Shown here: piece by piece, positions 1-11,209 of the stretch
Layout: the number at the start of each line of letters is the position of its first letter
Numbering within the stretch: the first letter of the stretch is position 1
DNA from: Nemertoderma westbladi
Lineage: Eukaryota; Xenacoelomorpha; Nemertodermatida; Nemertodermatidae
DNA: 64,000 nucleotides
Assembly: GCA_032718475.1 (NCBI GenBank)
Contig: JAUCBJ010000785.1
Coordinates: 57,837 to 121,836 of the forward strand
Reading direction: 5' to 3'
The notes under the pieces: generated by a model
The model's database searches: none
What the model saw: only the letters and a program-made list of their open reading frames with translations
What the model was told of the DNA's origin: nothing
Made by a program: the position numbers and the translations under genes

Positions 1-252
1 TTAAGCTGTTGTTGGAAATTAGCTTAAATTTTACTGCTATTCCGAAGTCTTTATTGATCCAATTATATTCAAGGTCGTCCGCCCTTGTAATTTCTATCAT
101 TATTGTAGAGTTACGCTGCCATGGTAATGGTCAGTTTTAAACTGCAATTGGGTGGTGCACTCCATACCAACATTACCTTTTATAACAGGTATTATGTATT
201 TTAAATTTTCCTTTTAGAAAAATATATATAACTATGTTACAACTAAACTTAC

Positions 253-356
253 CTTTCCAGCAAACAATCCACACAAAGATACTATAAATAGAATATTGAA
301 GACAGCGCTACCAACTATAGTTCCAACACCAATATCACCTCCAGTAACAAAAACGG
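253..356 (-). CDS. NCKX-A exon 4 (alpha-1 repeat, second half)
   Basis: 104 nt, acceptor TTTTGCAG, donor GTAAGT. Encodes [16 protein letters not shown] followed by AVFNILFIVSLCGLFAGK. Same length and phase as copy B exon 4. Confidence 0.92.
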
Positions 357-1921
357 CTGCAAAAATAAAGTATACTTTGCTGTAAAAATAATCTGGAATA
401 AAAAAATCAATTACATGATAAAAATATATATGCAAACAATTTACTTATAGTATAAAGATTCGTAATTAATTTAATAATTTATAATTAATTTATTTAATAA
501 AGTTTACTGACCAAATATTGAAGTGAATAGTTCTGGAGCAGAACTACCAGCAGCCATGAAGGTTGCCCCAGCAACATCTGGTTCCAAATTCAAACCTGAA
601 AAGAAAAATTATTTTTATATTATTCAACAAATTATCTAAAAAATGTAACATTAAAGAAATGTACACGAGGCGTGGCATTTTACTTAACTCACTTGTAATA
701 TTTTAAATTAAATATAATACTATTAGTGGTTATGTTCCAAAATTATGCTAATAATATTCAAACATTTGTTATTCACTATTTTTGATGAATTATTAAACAT
801 TATTTATTTCATGGGTGAGATAACGGCGTAGATTGACCACAATCACCAAAAAATAACGGACCGGTACATGTTTTTGCAAAGATCCTGAAATTTTTAGAAT
901 CAGGTTCCTTATTATATTTCAAACTAACATAATAACTAAAAACCAGTAACTAGTAACCTACTCACTAACTTTCACATATCACCTCCAATGTTGGTACAAA
1001 ATAATCGTCACACACAATAGCTAATCCAAGGAACAAGTACATGGAGATTAAACAATGAATGATAACTCCTCCTTGTTTCCGCTCCGTCTGGGTAAAGAAA
1101 TCTTCGGGAAATTCTGCGATCGTTGGGTTGGTACAATTTTTATTCTTTTTACTTTCCGAGTCGCTTTCATTCTGACTAACTAGCGCCTCATCAGCAGCAA
1201 CGAGCAGATTTCGGGAATGGACAGCATCATATCCACCTGCATTAGTGTAAAATTGTAAAGTGAAAAGCGATTTGTAATAGAAAATATAAAATAGTTAATT
1301 AATAAGAAGTCTTCCATCAGTAAGAGTGTCGATAGAGGATAATGATTGAAAGGGGTTATTTATTGCCCTATGTTAATAATTTCTTTGACTATTCAATTCA
1401 ACAATGTGTGATATGTTCCCCTTATTTGGGTGAATTTGTTTTCAAAAACTTAAACTTAAACGTTCAAAAACAGTAAAGCTACCATGACGCTGCCTTGAGA
1501 ATGCATATGAAATCGAGATGAAATCGTGAGTTTATAGGGAGATAGATGTTGTTGTGAAATTTTTTGATGTGCCGACATTTTATTCTCAATGTAGCCTCCA
1601 TGCAGAATTGCAGCACTGCACCCCCCAATATAGATAGAAAAGCCCCACCCTATATGAATATCAAGATTATATTGTTCTACTCTTGAACAACTATTTGTAC
1701 AACTATATTACATCTAGGCTAGGTATATAGATATAATACTTTTGGTGACATTATATACAGATAACTATTAACTCACCTTCAAAGTGTGGTTCAAAGGGGT
1801 GGATTTGTGAGAGTAGAGAAGACAAGGCGCAAACTGCTATGAAATATCCAATAATATATGGAAGCAGTTTGATTCTTTGTCTAGGTCGCCATTTGATTCC
1901 ATTATTGTTAAGATGCCACAT
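253..1921 (-). CDS. NCKX paralog A (SLC24-like Na+/Ca2+-K+ exchanger), exons 1-4, runs off left edge
   Basis: Plasma-membrane-type antiporter that exchanges Na+ for Ca2+ plus K+, as known for the SLC24 family. Four exons are visible on the minus strand: 1921-1777, 1236-970, 595-512 and 356-253, all with AG acceptors and GT donors. Exon 1 starts at an ATG with an in-frame TAG just upstream and encodes an N-terminal hydrophobic segment. Exon 2 holds a luminal/extracellular part with an N-x-T/S site (NCT) and the first exchanger helix ending [11 protein letters not shown]. Exons 3 and 4 form the alpha-1 repeat ([19 protein letters not shown], then [16 protein letters not shown]). Exon 3 and 4 lengths (84 and 104 nt) equal those of copy B. 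The rest of the gene lies beyond position 1. No break is seen in these exons. Family assignment is secure; the orthology group (NCKX3/4/5-like) is inferred. Confidence 0.9.
512..595 (-). CDS. NCKX-A exon 3 (alpha-1 repeat, first half)
   Basis: 84 nt, acceptor TTCAG, donor GTCAGT. Encodes [18 protein letters not shown] and APELFTSIF; the Glu in APELFTS is the conserved acidic alpha-1 residue of the exchanger family. Confidence 0.92.
970..1236 (-). CDS. NCKX-A exon 2
   Basis: Acceptor TGCAG before 1236, donor GTTAGT at 969-964. 267 nt, phase 1 in and phase 1 out, 6 nt longer than the copy B exon. An acidic/Ser-Lys stretch differs from copy B, then the two are almost identical from NPTIAEFPEDFFTQ onward. 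Confidence 0.9.
1777..1921 (-). CDS. NCKX-A exon 1
   Basis: ATG at 1921-1919; donor GTGAGT at 1776-1771. Encodes a short N-terminus, then a WRPRQRIK basic stretch and a hydrophobic segment ([19 protein letters not shown]) matching copy B exon 1 from the basic stretch onward; the residues before it differ between the paralogs. Confidence 0.85.
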
Positions 1922-2099
1922 ATCTGATGGCTATACGATATGTCCCAACATGGCAAGAAATATGATAGTGAACTGCTTTCCTCCCCCACAGAACATACTA
2001 CTCCACAATATTATTAACTGTCCTTATATATAGTTTTTGTTATAATATTATACTATAATACTTAACTTTAAATAATTTGTATACTGAAGAAAAAATGCA

Positions 2100-2466
2100 C
2101 TTGAACAACGATTTGATGCTTGATTCTACACAAGACTACAAAGGGCAGCCCTAAACATCAGCTGGAGACAACACATGACAAACGCCGAGCTTTATGGTAC
2201 AATACCACCTGTATCAACCACCCTCCGTGAACGCGATTAATTTTCAGTGGGCACCGCTGGAAAAGTAAAGACGAGGTCATACCAGATCTACTTTTCTGGC
2301 AACAAACTCATGGAAAGCGTAGTCGTGGACGCGACCGGCCATAACATATTGAAAGGGATACTGAACTTGGGAGAAATGAAATTGCGACAACTATGGAGAA
2401 TCGGGAAGCCTGGAAGGATCTCATTTTCTCTGTCCGAGCGGCTGAGCCCACTGAGCGTAGGTACTT
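2100..2466 (+). mobile_element. 3' fragment of RTE/Nimb-like LINE (family c)
   Basis: Very similar to positions about 34070-34430 of the LINE in NCKX-B intron 4 (shared stretches include cagctggagacaacacatga and aaaggatactgaacttggga-like sequence). It covers only the C-terminal end of the RT protein and carries frame breaks. A second, oppositely oriented fragment lies at 4149-4508, so the two form a spaced inverted repeat. Typical 5'-truncated LINE remnant. Confidence 0.85.
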
Positions 2467-2784
2467 AGGTAGTAGTTAAATCATTTAATTAAGGACTTGA
2501 GACTAAAACTAATCTACTTTGTATACAGTATAATTTAATAATGCGTTTCTAACTGCCATGCTAGTTTCTTAGAATAGAGATAAATAGTGTAGGTGGTTCG
2601 AACTGCTACTGACAAGGTTGTTATACACTGTAGCTTTAATAATACAATACTTGAGAATTAGACGAGCACAGGAATTACACAGTGCCAAAATAATAGTCAG
2701 CAACGCCAGTTACAGAATCAGCTACAAGATAGAATCAGATCAATTAGTATCAGTATCAATTCAGTATCAATTCAGTATCAATTA

Positions 2785-2880
2785 TCATGAAGGTAGACTT
2801 CCGCTGGGACTAGGATTCGAACCATGGACGAGGGGAACACAATCCGAGTGATTACATTACAGTGACAAAATTACTAATCT
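2785..2880 (-). mobile_element. tRNA-derived SINE trace
   Basis: Read on the minus strand, ggttcgaatcctagtccc matches the Pol III B-box consensus of tRNAs. The neighbouring sequence does not fold into a full cloverleaf and is followed by a 12-bp-like tandem (agtatcaattc, about 2748-2786). No clear A box, so only a SINE trace is claimed. Confidence 0.45.
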
Positions 2881-3779
2881 GAATTAACATAACAGATACA
2901 TAACAACTATAAACTGTAAGCCTAATTAGTATTATTTATCATTTATTTGCTAAAAACTCAATCTATTAAAATTTCATGAGTCATTTAATACACAAATAAT
3001 TTTCTGATAATTGACAGTAAAGCAGTGACACTTTTACAGGTTTCCAGGTATCAGATTGCCTATACATTCTTATACAGTACATACCATAATACTACGACTT
3101 AACGCTATTACTGTTAAATACTAATTTGATACTGTGTAGGCTGCTGCAAGCTTCATTTATTAATATCCTAAACTATTCCTAAAAATATTCTGCAAAATAT
3201 TGCTAGACTCAATTAAGTTTGTTTTTATTTCGTTTCAAATAGACAATTCTGAAAGGAAAAATGTGAAAATTAAATAATGTTTTATCAATAACAATTTGGA
3301 ACATAAATATATTTGCAGAACATTTTGTTTATTATATGATATCATAGATTATAAACATCACAAATTATATTATTATAGATAATTCAGTACAAAGTACAAT
3401 CATTTTTTTTCTAAATCTCGGTATAATATTGTGTGTGTATTGTATTAGGATTATAATATAGCTAAATAGATGGGTCAAATTAGAGGAATACCAACATTTA
3501 ACAACAACATTAATTTATGCAATTTTCTCGGTATCTCAGTGCTAATTGTATTGGAGTTAAACTGAATGTGATTTCTTGAAATGTCTTTTGTACAGTAAAT
3601 TGTTCCATGTGTCAGAAATTTGTTTCCGAATAATATACACCAAAATTTCTCTGTCTAAAATTTACGAAATATGCCGATGTGATGGATATGAGCAGCACGG
3701 CTTTACATTTGGCATCTAACATTAGTTTAAATGATTTCAATACGACAAGAATGTTCAAATTTATCAAAAATACTCAAAG

Positions 3780-3892
3780 AGTAAGGGGAAGCTAAGAACA
3801 TTTCAATACCCCAATGGAACCAAAGCACAGCTGGATTACATCCTTATCAACAAAAAGTGGATGAAAAACATGATTAATTTGTAAATAAATTT
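3780..3892 (+). mobile_element. Endonuclease fragment of RTE/Nimb-like LINE
   Basis: One frame reads GKLRTFQYPNGTKAQLDYIL then INKKWMKN, the pattern of the apurinic-type endonuclease of RTE/Nimb-like LINEs (YPNG...QLDYILINKKW). It lies between the two 3' fragments of family c, so it may come from the same decayed insertion. Too short to assign further. Confidence 0.6.
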
Positions 3893-4148
3893 GTTAAAAA
3901 CAGCTCGTTTAACCTAATTGGTACGGGCCACATAATTGAGACTCAAATATGTAACTCATTTTAATTCAGAGCCATAATATTGTATTTAGATACTTCCGAT
4001 TTCATTAAAAAAATAAATTAATTGTGAGAAAGAGATAGATAACAGAAAAAAAAAATCAAAAAATAAATCAAATTAAAAGATGGAACTGAAAAATGGTATG
4101 TAAAAGCTAAAAGCCAGAAACTAAAAATATATTAACTGTGGCCTTTTT

Positions 4149-4508
4149 CTATTGTAGTTGCTGCTAGGTCGAGCGAGCGAACTCGGGCAGTGGAAATGAG
4201 ATCCTTCCAGGCTTCCCGATTCTCCATAGTTGTCGCAATTTCGTTTCTCCCAAGTTCAGTATCCCGTTCAAGTTGATCTATATATGTTATGGCCGGTCGT
4301 CCACGACTACGCTTTACTTGTGTTGGTTGCCAGAAAAGTAGATCTGGTATGACCTCGTCTTTACTTCGTCAACAGTGCCCACTGAATCTTAATCTGCGTT
4401 CACGGAGGGTGGTTGATACAGGTGGTATAATATAGTACCACCATAAAGTTGTCTCCAGCTGATGTTTATGGCTGCCCTTAGTAGTCTTGTGTAGCACCCA
4501 TCAATTTC
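4149..4508 (-). mobile_element. 3' fragment of RTE/Nimb-like LINE (family c), inverted
   Basis: Minus-strand match to the C-terminal RT segment and 3' end of the LINE at 32850-34440. It contains small indels and stops. It faces the plus-strand fragment at 2100-2466. Confidence 0.85.
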
Positions 4509-4509
4509 A

Positions 4510-5752
4510 CCCCCGTAAAAAACTTTCCACTGTTGTGGCTCGAATGAGTTTTAATTTTTACAGTAACTACAGTACGTAACTGTTTGATGATAAAATATTT
4601 TTCATATTTCCTTAAATTAAAAATTATAATTAAATAGAATTATAGTTCTTTCAGTTTATATATCTAAAGATGATAGTTTCAACTAAACTGGGCTAACTAA
4701 AGGAAGATTCAGTTATCAGTCATCTTATAAATAATATTATCATAGCCTGAATTTATTATTAATTGTGATTAAATTTGTTTATTTTTAAAACCTGTAGTTG
4801 TTGTTCAATAACTGCAGCACCGATTACTGCCTAAAGCTAAGAAATTATAAGAGAACCAACCATTTCGCAGTTCCTTTTTTTCCTAATAGCAATAATTCCC
4901 GGCGAGTAAACGCTTGCTATTGGTCGTACAGAGTTTGACAGGTTGGATTTTATCCACTTAGAGGGAAGCAATAAATTATCACAAGAACGGAATTTAAGTA
5001 AGAAAGAGCCCTTAAAAACAACTGGAGACAATATTTACTGATTGGTTGTAATCTCACTCGAAGTAACAACCAATCACTTTAGGGCCTCTATTTTGCAACT
5101 AAAATGCACAGCTATGATTTAATATTTTAATAATATAACCTGCTAAAGACCCTCAATATTACTACCTCTTCATCCGTTCGTTTACTACTATGATTGACTG
5201 ATTAATTAAAATCTAAATCAGGTATAACATTGCATTTAAACTCCTATAAAAAAACTTGTTAATTTAATATTAATATTAATTAATATCAATTAATATTAAT
5301 AATTTAAATAGTTGATAATTCGAATCAGCAGTCAGAAGAGCAGAGCAGAGAGAGACCTGGTCGGAAAATAACCGTACCAAGTACCAACGTGAGATGGAGA
5401 ACTTTCATGTGAGACTTATAAACTTTGCGAAACTCTGCAAAGCAGCTATATAAACATTCGCCAATCGCAATTCCTCTTGTTAACAAACGGATAGCGTTTG
5501 TGTTTAAACAACGCATAGCACTGGGTGCCATGTATAATTATTTTAATCTATCATTTTCTGAAAAATATTTTCCAATATTAAGACAGTTGTAGTTCAGTGG
5601 CAGTCAGTGGGCGCCTGGGATGCTTTCAATGCAATTATGGGTGCTGTCGGGATTTAAAACTATGTATTCAAAAAATTAAGCCTTCTTATACAACTGTTGG
5701 CAAAACAAAACAAATTAGGTGGTGAGCTGGGTGAGTGACTCACATTTTGCAA

Positions 5753-5756
<4 letters not shown>
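4510..5756. other. No gene recognised
   Basis: AT-rich sequence with only short ORFs (for example minus strand 5531-5325 and 5031-4837) that show no recognisable motif. Likely intergenic. Confidence 0.5.

Positions 5757-5783
<27 letters not shown>
5757..5783. repeat. Poly-G tract (27 nt)
   Basis: Uninterrupted run of 27 G. It is one of several long G/C homopolymers in otherwise AT-rich DNA. Confidence 0.95.
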
Positions 5784-5839
5784 TAAACCCACGGGGTTAT
5801 TTTTTTAATTTGTTTTTAAATTTCAAAATATGGTTGAAT

Positions 5840-6370
5840 AATGCGCAAAAAAAAATATACCATCAAATAAGAGAATGACCTAAAGTGAAATTTTTTTTTA
5901 ATTTTATTATATTATTTTTTGACGGACCGTCAAATATAAGGAAAGCGCAGATCTTCTAGCTAAAGGTTTTTCTCTATGGATTTTCAGGGTAGCAGAATCC
6001 ATTTCAAGTCAGTTTCAACATTTGATGACTTACAAATTGTCTGCTTGGCGTCAGGTTGTCGGTTATATTTTGACGGACACACTGACAGACTTACGGACCG
6101 GAACGACGGCGCCAAATTTGAATACTGATATCAGGAATGAAGTCACGGAGCAAGAAAATCCGTATTGGAAATTTTTAAGACAGATAGTATGAATTCCATT
6201 GTTTTGACGGAGAGACTGACTTTAAAACGGAGAGACAGCCATATCTCGAGAAGTAAGACAGATCTTGCTAAACGGTTTTCATAATAGGAATCTTAAATAA
6301 ATTATGCTCCTAGATGAAAGTAAAAAATAAAAATGAAAATTTTAACCAGACGGTGGGTGGGGGTTGGGTT
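5840..6370. repeat. TTTTGACGGA repeat unit
   Basis: The motif ttttgacgga recurs near 5917, 6065 and 6202, with a 15-bp palindrome ttgacggaccgtcaa at 5919-5933. A related inverted block (gacggtctgtccgtcaa) occurs near 46350-46380. No ORF is associated. Probably a non-coding dispersed repeat. Confidence 0.55.
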
Positions 6371-6810
6371 GGGTTAACTCCCTATTTGATATTATCAACC
6401 AAATAGTTCTATTGGAGGTTCTTAATAATTGGATCACCAAAATAATTGGTAACAAACACCAATTTAATTGACTTCCTCACTTCTCTGCTTCATCCCTTCT
6501 GTAGCTTATGGTTGCTTATTAGTTGGGACAATTTCTCATCTATTTTATGTGAATGATTTCTGCTACTTTGGATCGTGTCGGCTCGTGTTATGTGGAGATT
6601 TCCGTATTGGCAAAGTCTACACTCCACACAACCTATCCAGGTTCTCCATGGCAGGGGAAGCCCAATCTGGACTCTAACTGCTGAATATGGTGCAGCAGAT
6701 AATCACCACTCTCATGTATTTTATTGTGATTGATGATAGTAATGTAGAAATTGTTTGTTGTCACGGTAAATCATTTATTATTCAGTTGGTCGGATATTAT
6801 ACCGACTCCA

Positions 6811-6958
6811 CAACAACTATGCTTATTCCCCAGAAGTTAGTTATATTCCCAGTTATTTAACCCGCGGGCAGGAAACAACCCGAGGGCGAAGCCCGAGGGT
6901 GTTCCTGCCCAAGGGTTCTGGGAAAATAACTAACTTATGGGGAATAAGTAAGTTGTTA
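6811..6958. repeat. Fold-back palindrome (MITE-like)
   Basis: Left arm 6811-6887 and right arm 6891-6958 are imperfect inverted complements around the centre gaa (6888-6890); outer ends are caacaacta and taagttgttac-like. The GC-rich middle contains cgagggcgaagcccgag. No ORF. It resembles a non-autonomous fold-back element; related ttgcccaaggg palindromes occur at about 7149-7180 and 8920-8945. Confidence 0.75.
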
Positions 6959-7148
6959 CACATTTATTATGGTATGCATTTCGATTATTTTTGTCCCTTA
7001 ACAACTATTTACAGATTCTAAAAGGGCATTGTTTTGGGGAAGAGTTTACAAAATGGGACTTGGAAAGTTTTGGGGGTGTTTATATTGATTTTGCCCAAGG
7101 GAATTGGAAAATTTTCGGTGTGTTTCACTTTAATTCATTAATTGCATA

Positions 7149-7180
7149 GGTGTTATTTTGCCCAAGGGAATAATAACACC
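7149..7180. repeat. Short palindrome ggtgttatt...aataacacc
   Basis: Nine-bp inverted arms around ttgcccaaggga, the same core as the larger fold-back repeat upstream. Confidence 0.6.
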
Positions 7181-8089
7181 CAAGCTCCAAGGTAAAATAT
7201 TAACTGTGTCATGTGTGTTGTATAGCTCTAGGCTTAATTCATCCAATCGCCGTAAGATTCGATCATCAAAAAAGCACCTGAATTTGTTAGTGAAAATTGA
7301 TGTAAACTTATTTAAATGGTTTACATTCTAAAATTCCTATTTTCTTACATTGGCCGCTAGGAGTAACATTGCATAAACTTCAAATTGGATATATAACTAA
7401 GTTGGCTGAATTAATTGATTAGTATTTTTGGTGGACATGTCATGTATCCACTACCCACAGAAGGGGGGTGTATATCGTTCACATTAAATACATTTATTAG
7501 TATAAATAATTATTTAGTACTTAGGAAAATGTTAATTAATTTAATGGTTCTGGAATATATGAAGTTTATTAAGAATATATATTATATGTATATGAATAAA
7601 TATTAATATATATATATATTACTTACTATTGAGTTTCGGATTTTGCTCAAACTCCTTGGAAAGCTACAAACATTTTCTATTTCGAAGCTCTTTCAACACA
7701 TGTAATAAAGTTTAAGAAATTCCACGAAAAATATTTTCACATTTACATTTTTCGCCGGGAAAAGTAAGTTCAATGCAATCCTAGGCCTACTGTATGATTA
7801 ACTATTATTCCCTAGGGAAAAAAGTAGGAACTTCTTTTTCTCCACATTTTGAGCTATATTTGAGCTAACTAAATAGTAACATTATAAGAATAACATTAAT
7901 ATTCCCATAGTAAAGGGTTGTTATGCCAGTTTTAAAAGAATGATGTCACTTAGAGTCGACCAACAACACCTATCTCCGCTCCACTATATCAAAGTATGGT
8001 CTAGAAAATGTAGTTTTGGCTAAGAACTCCATAAAAGTAAAGTAAAGTTATATTCAAACGTGTAAGAAGAAACACCCGGGCAACAACCC

Positions 8090-8310
8090 AAAGGCTCCAT
8101 TCTCTTGGCTATTATCTGTAACGCAGGAAAGGCACCACACCACTCCCAAGGTCGAGTACTCTGGTTATCTAACCATATTCTTTACTCCTTAACTCATGAC
8201 AGGTTGCCATTAGCCTACAGTACAACTGGAAGCTAGCAACAATTTGGCTGTTCTGGGGCTTGAACACCAGACCTTCTGCTTAGAAGACCGGTTAATACTT
8301 TTTTTTACTC
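8090..8310 (-). mobile_element. Possible tRNA-derived SINE
   Basis: Minus strand 8268-8255 reads ggtgttcaagcccc, B-box-like, preceded by an anticodon-arm-like ggtcttctaagcagaagg. No A box found. Weak call. Confidence 0.35.
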
Positions 8311-8707
8311 TACTTTAATATTAAAACGTTTCAATGTCTGTATTAAAAAGGAAAAGGCAGAAAGGGGCGAACGTATTTGAACGACATTCTTAGATATCTT
8401 TTTTTAACATTTAGGAGGAAGGAACTGGAGAAACGCCTCACTGCAGTACGAGGTAGTACGGTACCTTGCAGCCTATATAAATACAGGCCAAACTAGACCT
8501 ACCTGCAGGGCTGCAGGCTGCAGACCTGGTACGGTGAGACTCTGGACTGTGACACTATGTAGGCCTACTGTACCGGTACCTCTTAATTTGTTGTGGAAAT
8601 TGAAAGTTTTGTCATAGGTCAGTTCCGTCAGTATAAGTCGTCATTATGAGTATGACAATGAGGTGATTAATGAGACATAAATAGGCCTTGCTGTCTAGTG
8701 GAGCACA

Positions 8708-8771
8708 GCCCAATAATAATGAAACATGAAATACAAAACGCCCAATAATAATGAAACATGAAGTACAAAAC
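8708..8771. repeat. 32-bp tandem duplication
   Basis: Two adjacent copies (8708-8739 and 8740-8771) of a unit starting gcccaataataatgaaacat, differing at one base. Confidence 0.9.
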
Positions 8772-8919
8772 TAGTTGGTGGTCTGAATACCTGATTTACA
8801 CCTGATGTGACACACAACAGACCTAAGACGAGTACAGCAGCATTACCGGTTCCTATGTTTGTATGTCAGTAGTATGTGGTGTCACGATAAACACTTCACT
8901 ACTAAGAGGGAATAACATG

Positions 8920-8945
8920 GTTATTTTGCCCTAGGGCAAAATAAC
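8920..8945. repeat. Perfect 26-bp palindrome
   Basis: The halves gttattttgccct and agggcaaaataac are exact reverse complements. It lies 52 bp outside the BEL-A LTR and shares the ttttgccc core with the fold-back repeats at 6811 and 7149. Confidence 0.85.
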
Positions 8946-8992
8946 TCTTTGCGCCGTCGCCAAGCATTAGGGATAGTTATCATTCCGCTAAT

Positions 8993-8997
8993 AAATG
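8993..8997. repeat. BEL-A target-site duplication (left)
   Basis: AAATG immediately before the LTR, repeated exactly at 20911-20915. A 5-bp duplication is usual for BEL/Pao insertions. Confidence 0.9.
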
Positions 8998-10158
8998 TGT
9001 TCGCGCTTTTAGACTTTTAGCAGTTTAACCCGCTAATTTTAGGTGTCTTCTAATTTATAAATCGACTTTAGCCTACGACAATTTAGTATTACTGAAATAA
9101 CATTAGCCGAAGCCAGTCTATGCGCGACCATTCACCCACTGTTAAGGGAGACTGGATTCGGATGCTTTGACTTATTATTGCGTTGTAGACCTACTGTATT
9201 ACTCGATTGATCGTTACTATATAATCTCTGACAATATATTTACTTTCGGGGAAATATTAACAGTTCCTTTAGGACGTGGCGCTTTAAGTATAAAACAGAG
9301 TTATGACTTATACTAATCACAACTAGATGTCTATTGATTTACATAAAAGGCGCAGTCTTTAGGAGATGCTTTATTACCAGTCACATCACCACAAACAACT
9401 TCACACTGCTTCACACTTATCTGCCGACAGTTACTGAATTTGATCATATATAAGGAAGATAGCAACATGACACCTGTGGGGATTATGAAATAGCATTTAA
9501 TTCACACAAAACCCACTATAATGTAAGTCGCAATTGCTACCAGTAACCTGTCCTCTAACCTTCAGTAATCAATAAGATTGGGGTTTTTTGGGTTCTTTAT
9601 CGGTATTCGTCAAATATAACAATATATCCATCAACAGATATAACCATTAATAACAGACAGTAAAATAATGCAGTAATTGATTTGGTGCCGACGGATTTGT
9701 GCACCGGTGAGTCAGTACCGGTAATAGTTTATGTTTCGATAATCAAAGGCATCTAATGTTCTGGCCAAAGTCTGAAACTTCTACGGAAGTACAGAAGAAT
9801 CCTAAGCCGGTGTTCTGGCTTAGAAAGATAAACACAATTACTACTGACATACACAGACTTGCTCGGTTTACATAGCTCTTTTCCAAGAAAAAATGAAAAT
9901 TGCTCTGATTGGCTGAGCCTAGCTGAGCCGAACAAAGAACCCAGAGCACAAGGGAAAGTTCCACATCAGGAAATCAACTGACAGATTTCGTCATTTGAAC
10001 TACACTGTATTAAGAGTATTTTGACGCATTGCGGCATAAAATGGCTTGTTATGTCCGCTAAGTACACATACAGAAAAACGGCTTTTTATGTCCACTAAAA
10101 ACAACTACAGAGTACTTTGCGGGAAAAATGACTAGCCATAGCCGCAAAAGCTTTTACA
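8998..10158 (-). repeat. BEL-A 3' LTR
   Basis: 1161 bp, starts TGTTCGCGC and ends CTTTTACA on the plus strand, same length as its partner at 19750-20910 with only scattered substitutions. The short ORFs on its minus strand are repeated in the other LTR and are not taken as genes. Confidence 0.95.
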
Positions 10159-10236
10159 CCGCTCCCAGAAAATGGGATTTAATTCTATAAAATATAAAAA
10201 ATCACAGTTTCTAAAATATAAAAATACTCTAAACAG

Positions 10237-10834
10237 TTAGTCTTTCTTGCGTGGACGGCGTTTACGCAGTTTTTTTGAGGCTAGCAAGAGTCCTTTTCTC
10301 TTTGGGGCGAGCCACTTTACTAAGAGGGCTATAACTCCTGGGTGAAGGGTGCAATACAATTGCATCAGAAGGTTTAGGGTTACGGTCGGTGTCTCGTCCA
10401 ATTCGATATGCTTCTCCTCGAGCTGATTTTCCTCCGCTTGTCGTTGGATGCGTTCGTCCAAAACTCTCACGGAGAATAGGGTCGTCCAAGTTCGATAACT
10501 TCTTAGAGATTCTGGATTTCCCGATCGAACTGAGATAAAGCTAATTCGTTTACCGCTTGGACTTGCTGCTGCAATTTACGTTTATCTGAACAAACGTAGG
10601 TTCCTTTTCTGATCTTTTTTAGAATAGCGTCTAACGCGTTTCGTACAACGCTCTCCTCCACCTTGGTGACGGGTTGTATCGGGGTTGTTTGAGTTCTATC
10701 ATAGGGTCATGATGTATACCTTGAGGATATCGAGTTTCTAGATTTTGTTGACTGGCAAAATTGAGATATGTTTCTCTCAAGAATTCCAGATATTCGTTGA
10801 AGTTACTGCGTTTATCCGGCTCTTCAACGTCTTC
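10237..10834 (-). pseudogene. Accessory ORF of BEL-A, distal part (broken)
   Basis: Downstream continuation of the ORF ending in TGA at 10835. The same frame stays open for about 60 codons (down to about 10680), then coding-like sequence continues in another frame to about 10505, and a last open frame 10470-10237 ends in a basic tail (KLRKRRPRKKD) about 80 bp before the 3' LTR. No membrane segment or known domain is seen. Frameshifts are inferred from shifts of the coding-like, charged composition. Confidence 0.5.
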
Positions 10835-11209
10835 TCATTCGAGTCGTTTTCGAATAGAATTCTCATGTTCGATTCTCGGTTTATCATTCCACCTCCGCTG
10901 GGTATGATATTTAAATAGAACCATTTCCATTTTGGTGTCTATATCGTCCATATCGTGTAAATCGATAGGATGACCAGTTGTTAAGAAGTCTATATACGTA
11001 CCATTACGATGCGTATGGCGAGCGGTGAATTTTCTATAGCCCAATTCACGCGTGAGTTGTTCCTTGGACATTGGCGGTTCGATATAACAACAATCGTCCT
11101 CCGTAGTAGCTGGACTAGCATCGCCGCGTATTAAGCTATCAATAAACGCTTGCAACGGTAGGGTATATCGCTCCCTGATACCAAGATCATCTTCTTTCAA
11201 CTCAGTCAT
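10835..11209 (-). CDS. BEL-A accessory ORF next to 3' LTR, unknown function
   Basis: A 124-residue frame starting MTELKEDDLGIRERYTLPLQ, rich in charged residues, including RELGYRKFTARHTHRNGTYI and an Asp-rich stretch (HDMDDIDTK). It lies where some LTR elements carry env, but no signal peptide or transmembrane helix is visible. It ends in TGA and the frame remains open beyond it for about 60 codons. It is not recognised as integrase: no HHCC or DDE pattern is visible. It may be an element-specific regulatory or captured gene. Confidence 0.55.
   Translation of the reverse strand: MTELKEDDLGIRERYTLPLQAFIDSLIRGDASPATTEDDCCYIEPPMSKEQLTRELGYRKFTARHTHRNGTYIDFLTTGHPIDLHDMDDIDTKMEMVLFKYHTQRRWNDKPRIEHENSIRKRLE

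Noticed and set aside
9743-9964. Minus-strand ORF repeated at 20495-20716
   Set aside because: Both copies lie inside the BEL-A LTRs, so the repetition is due to the LTR pair, not to a conserved gene.
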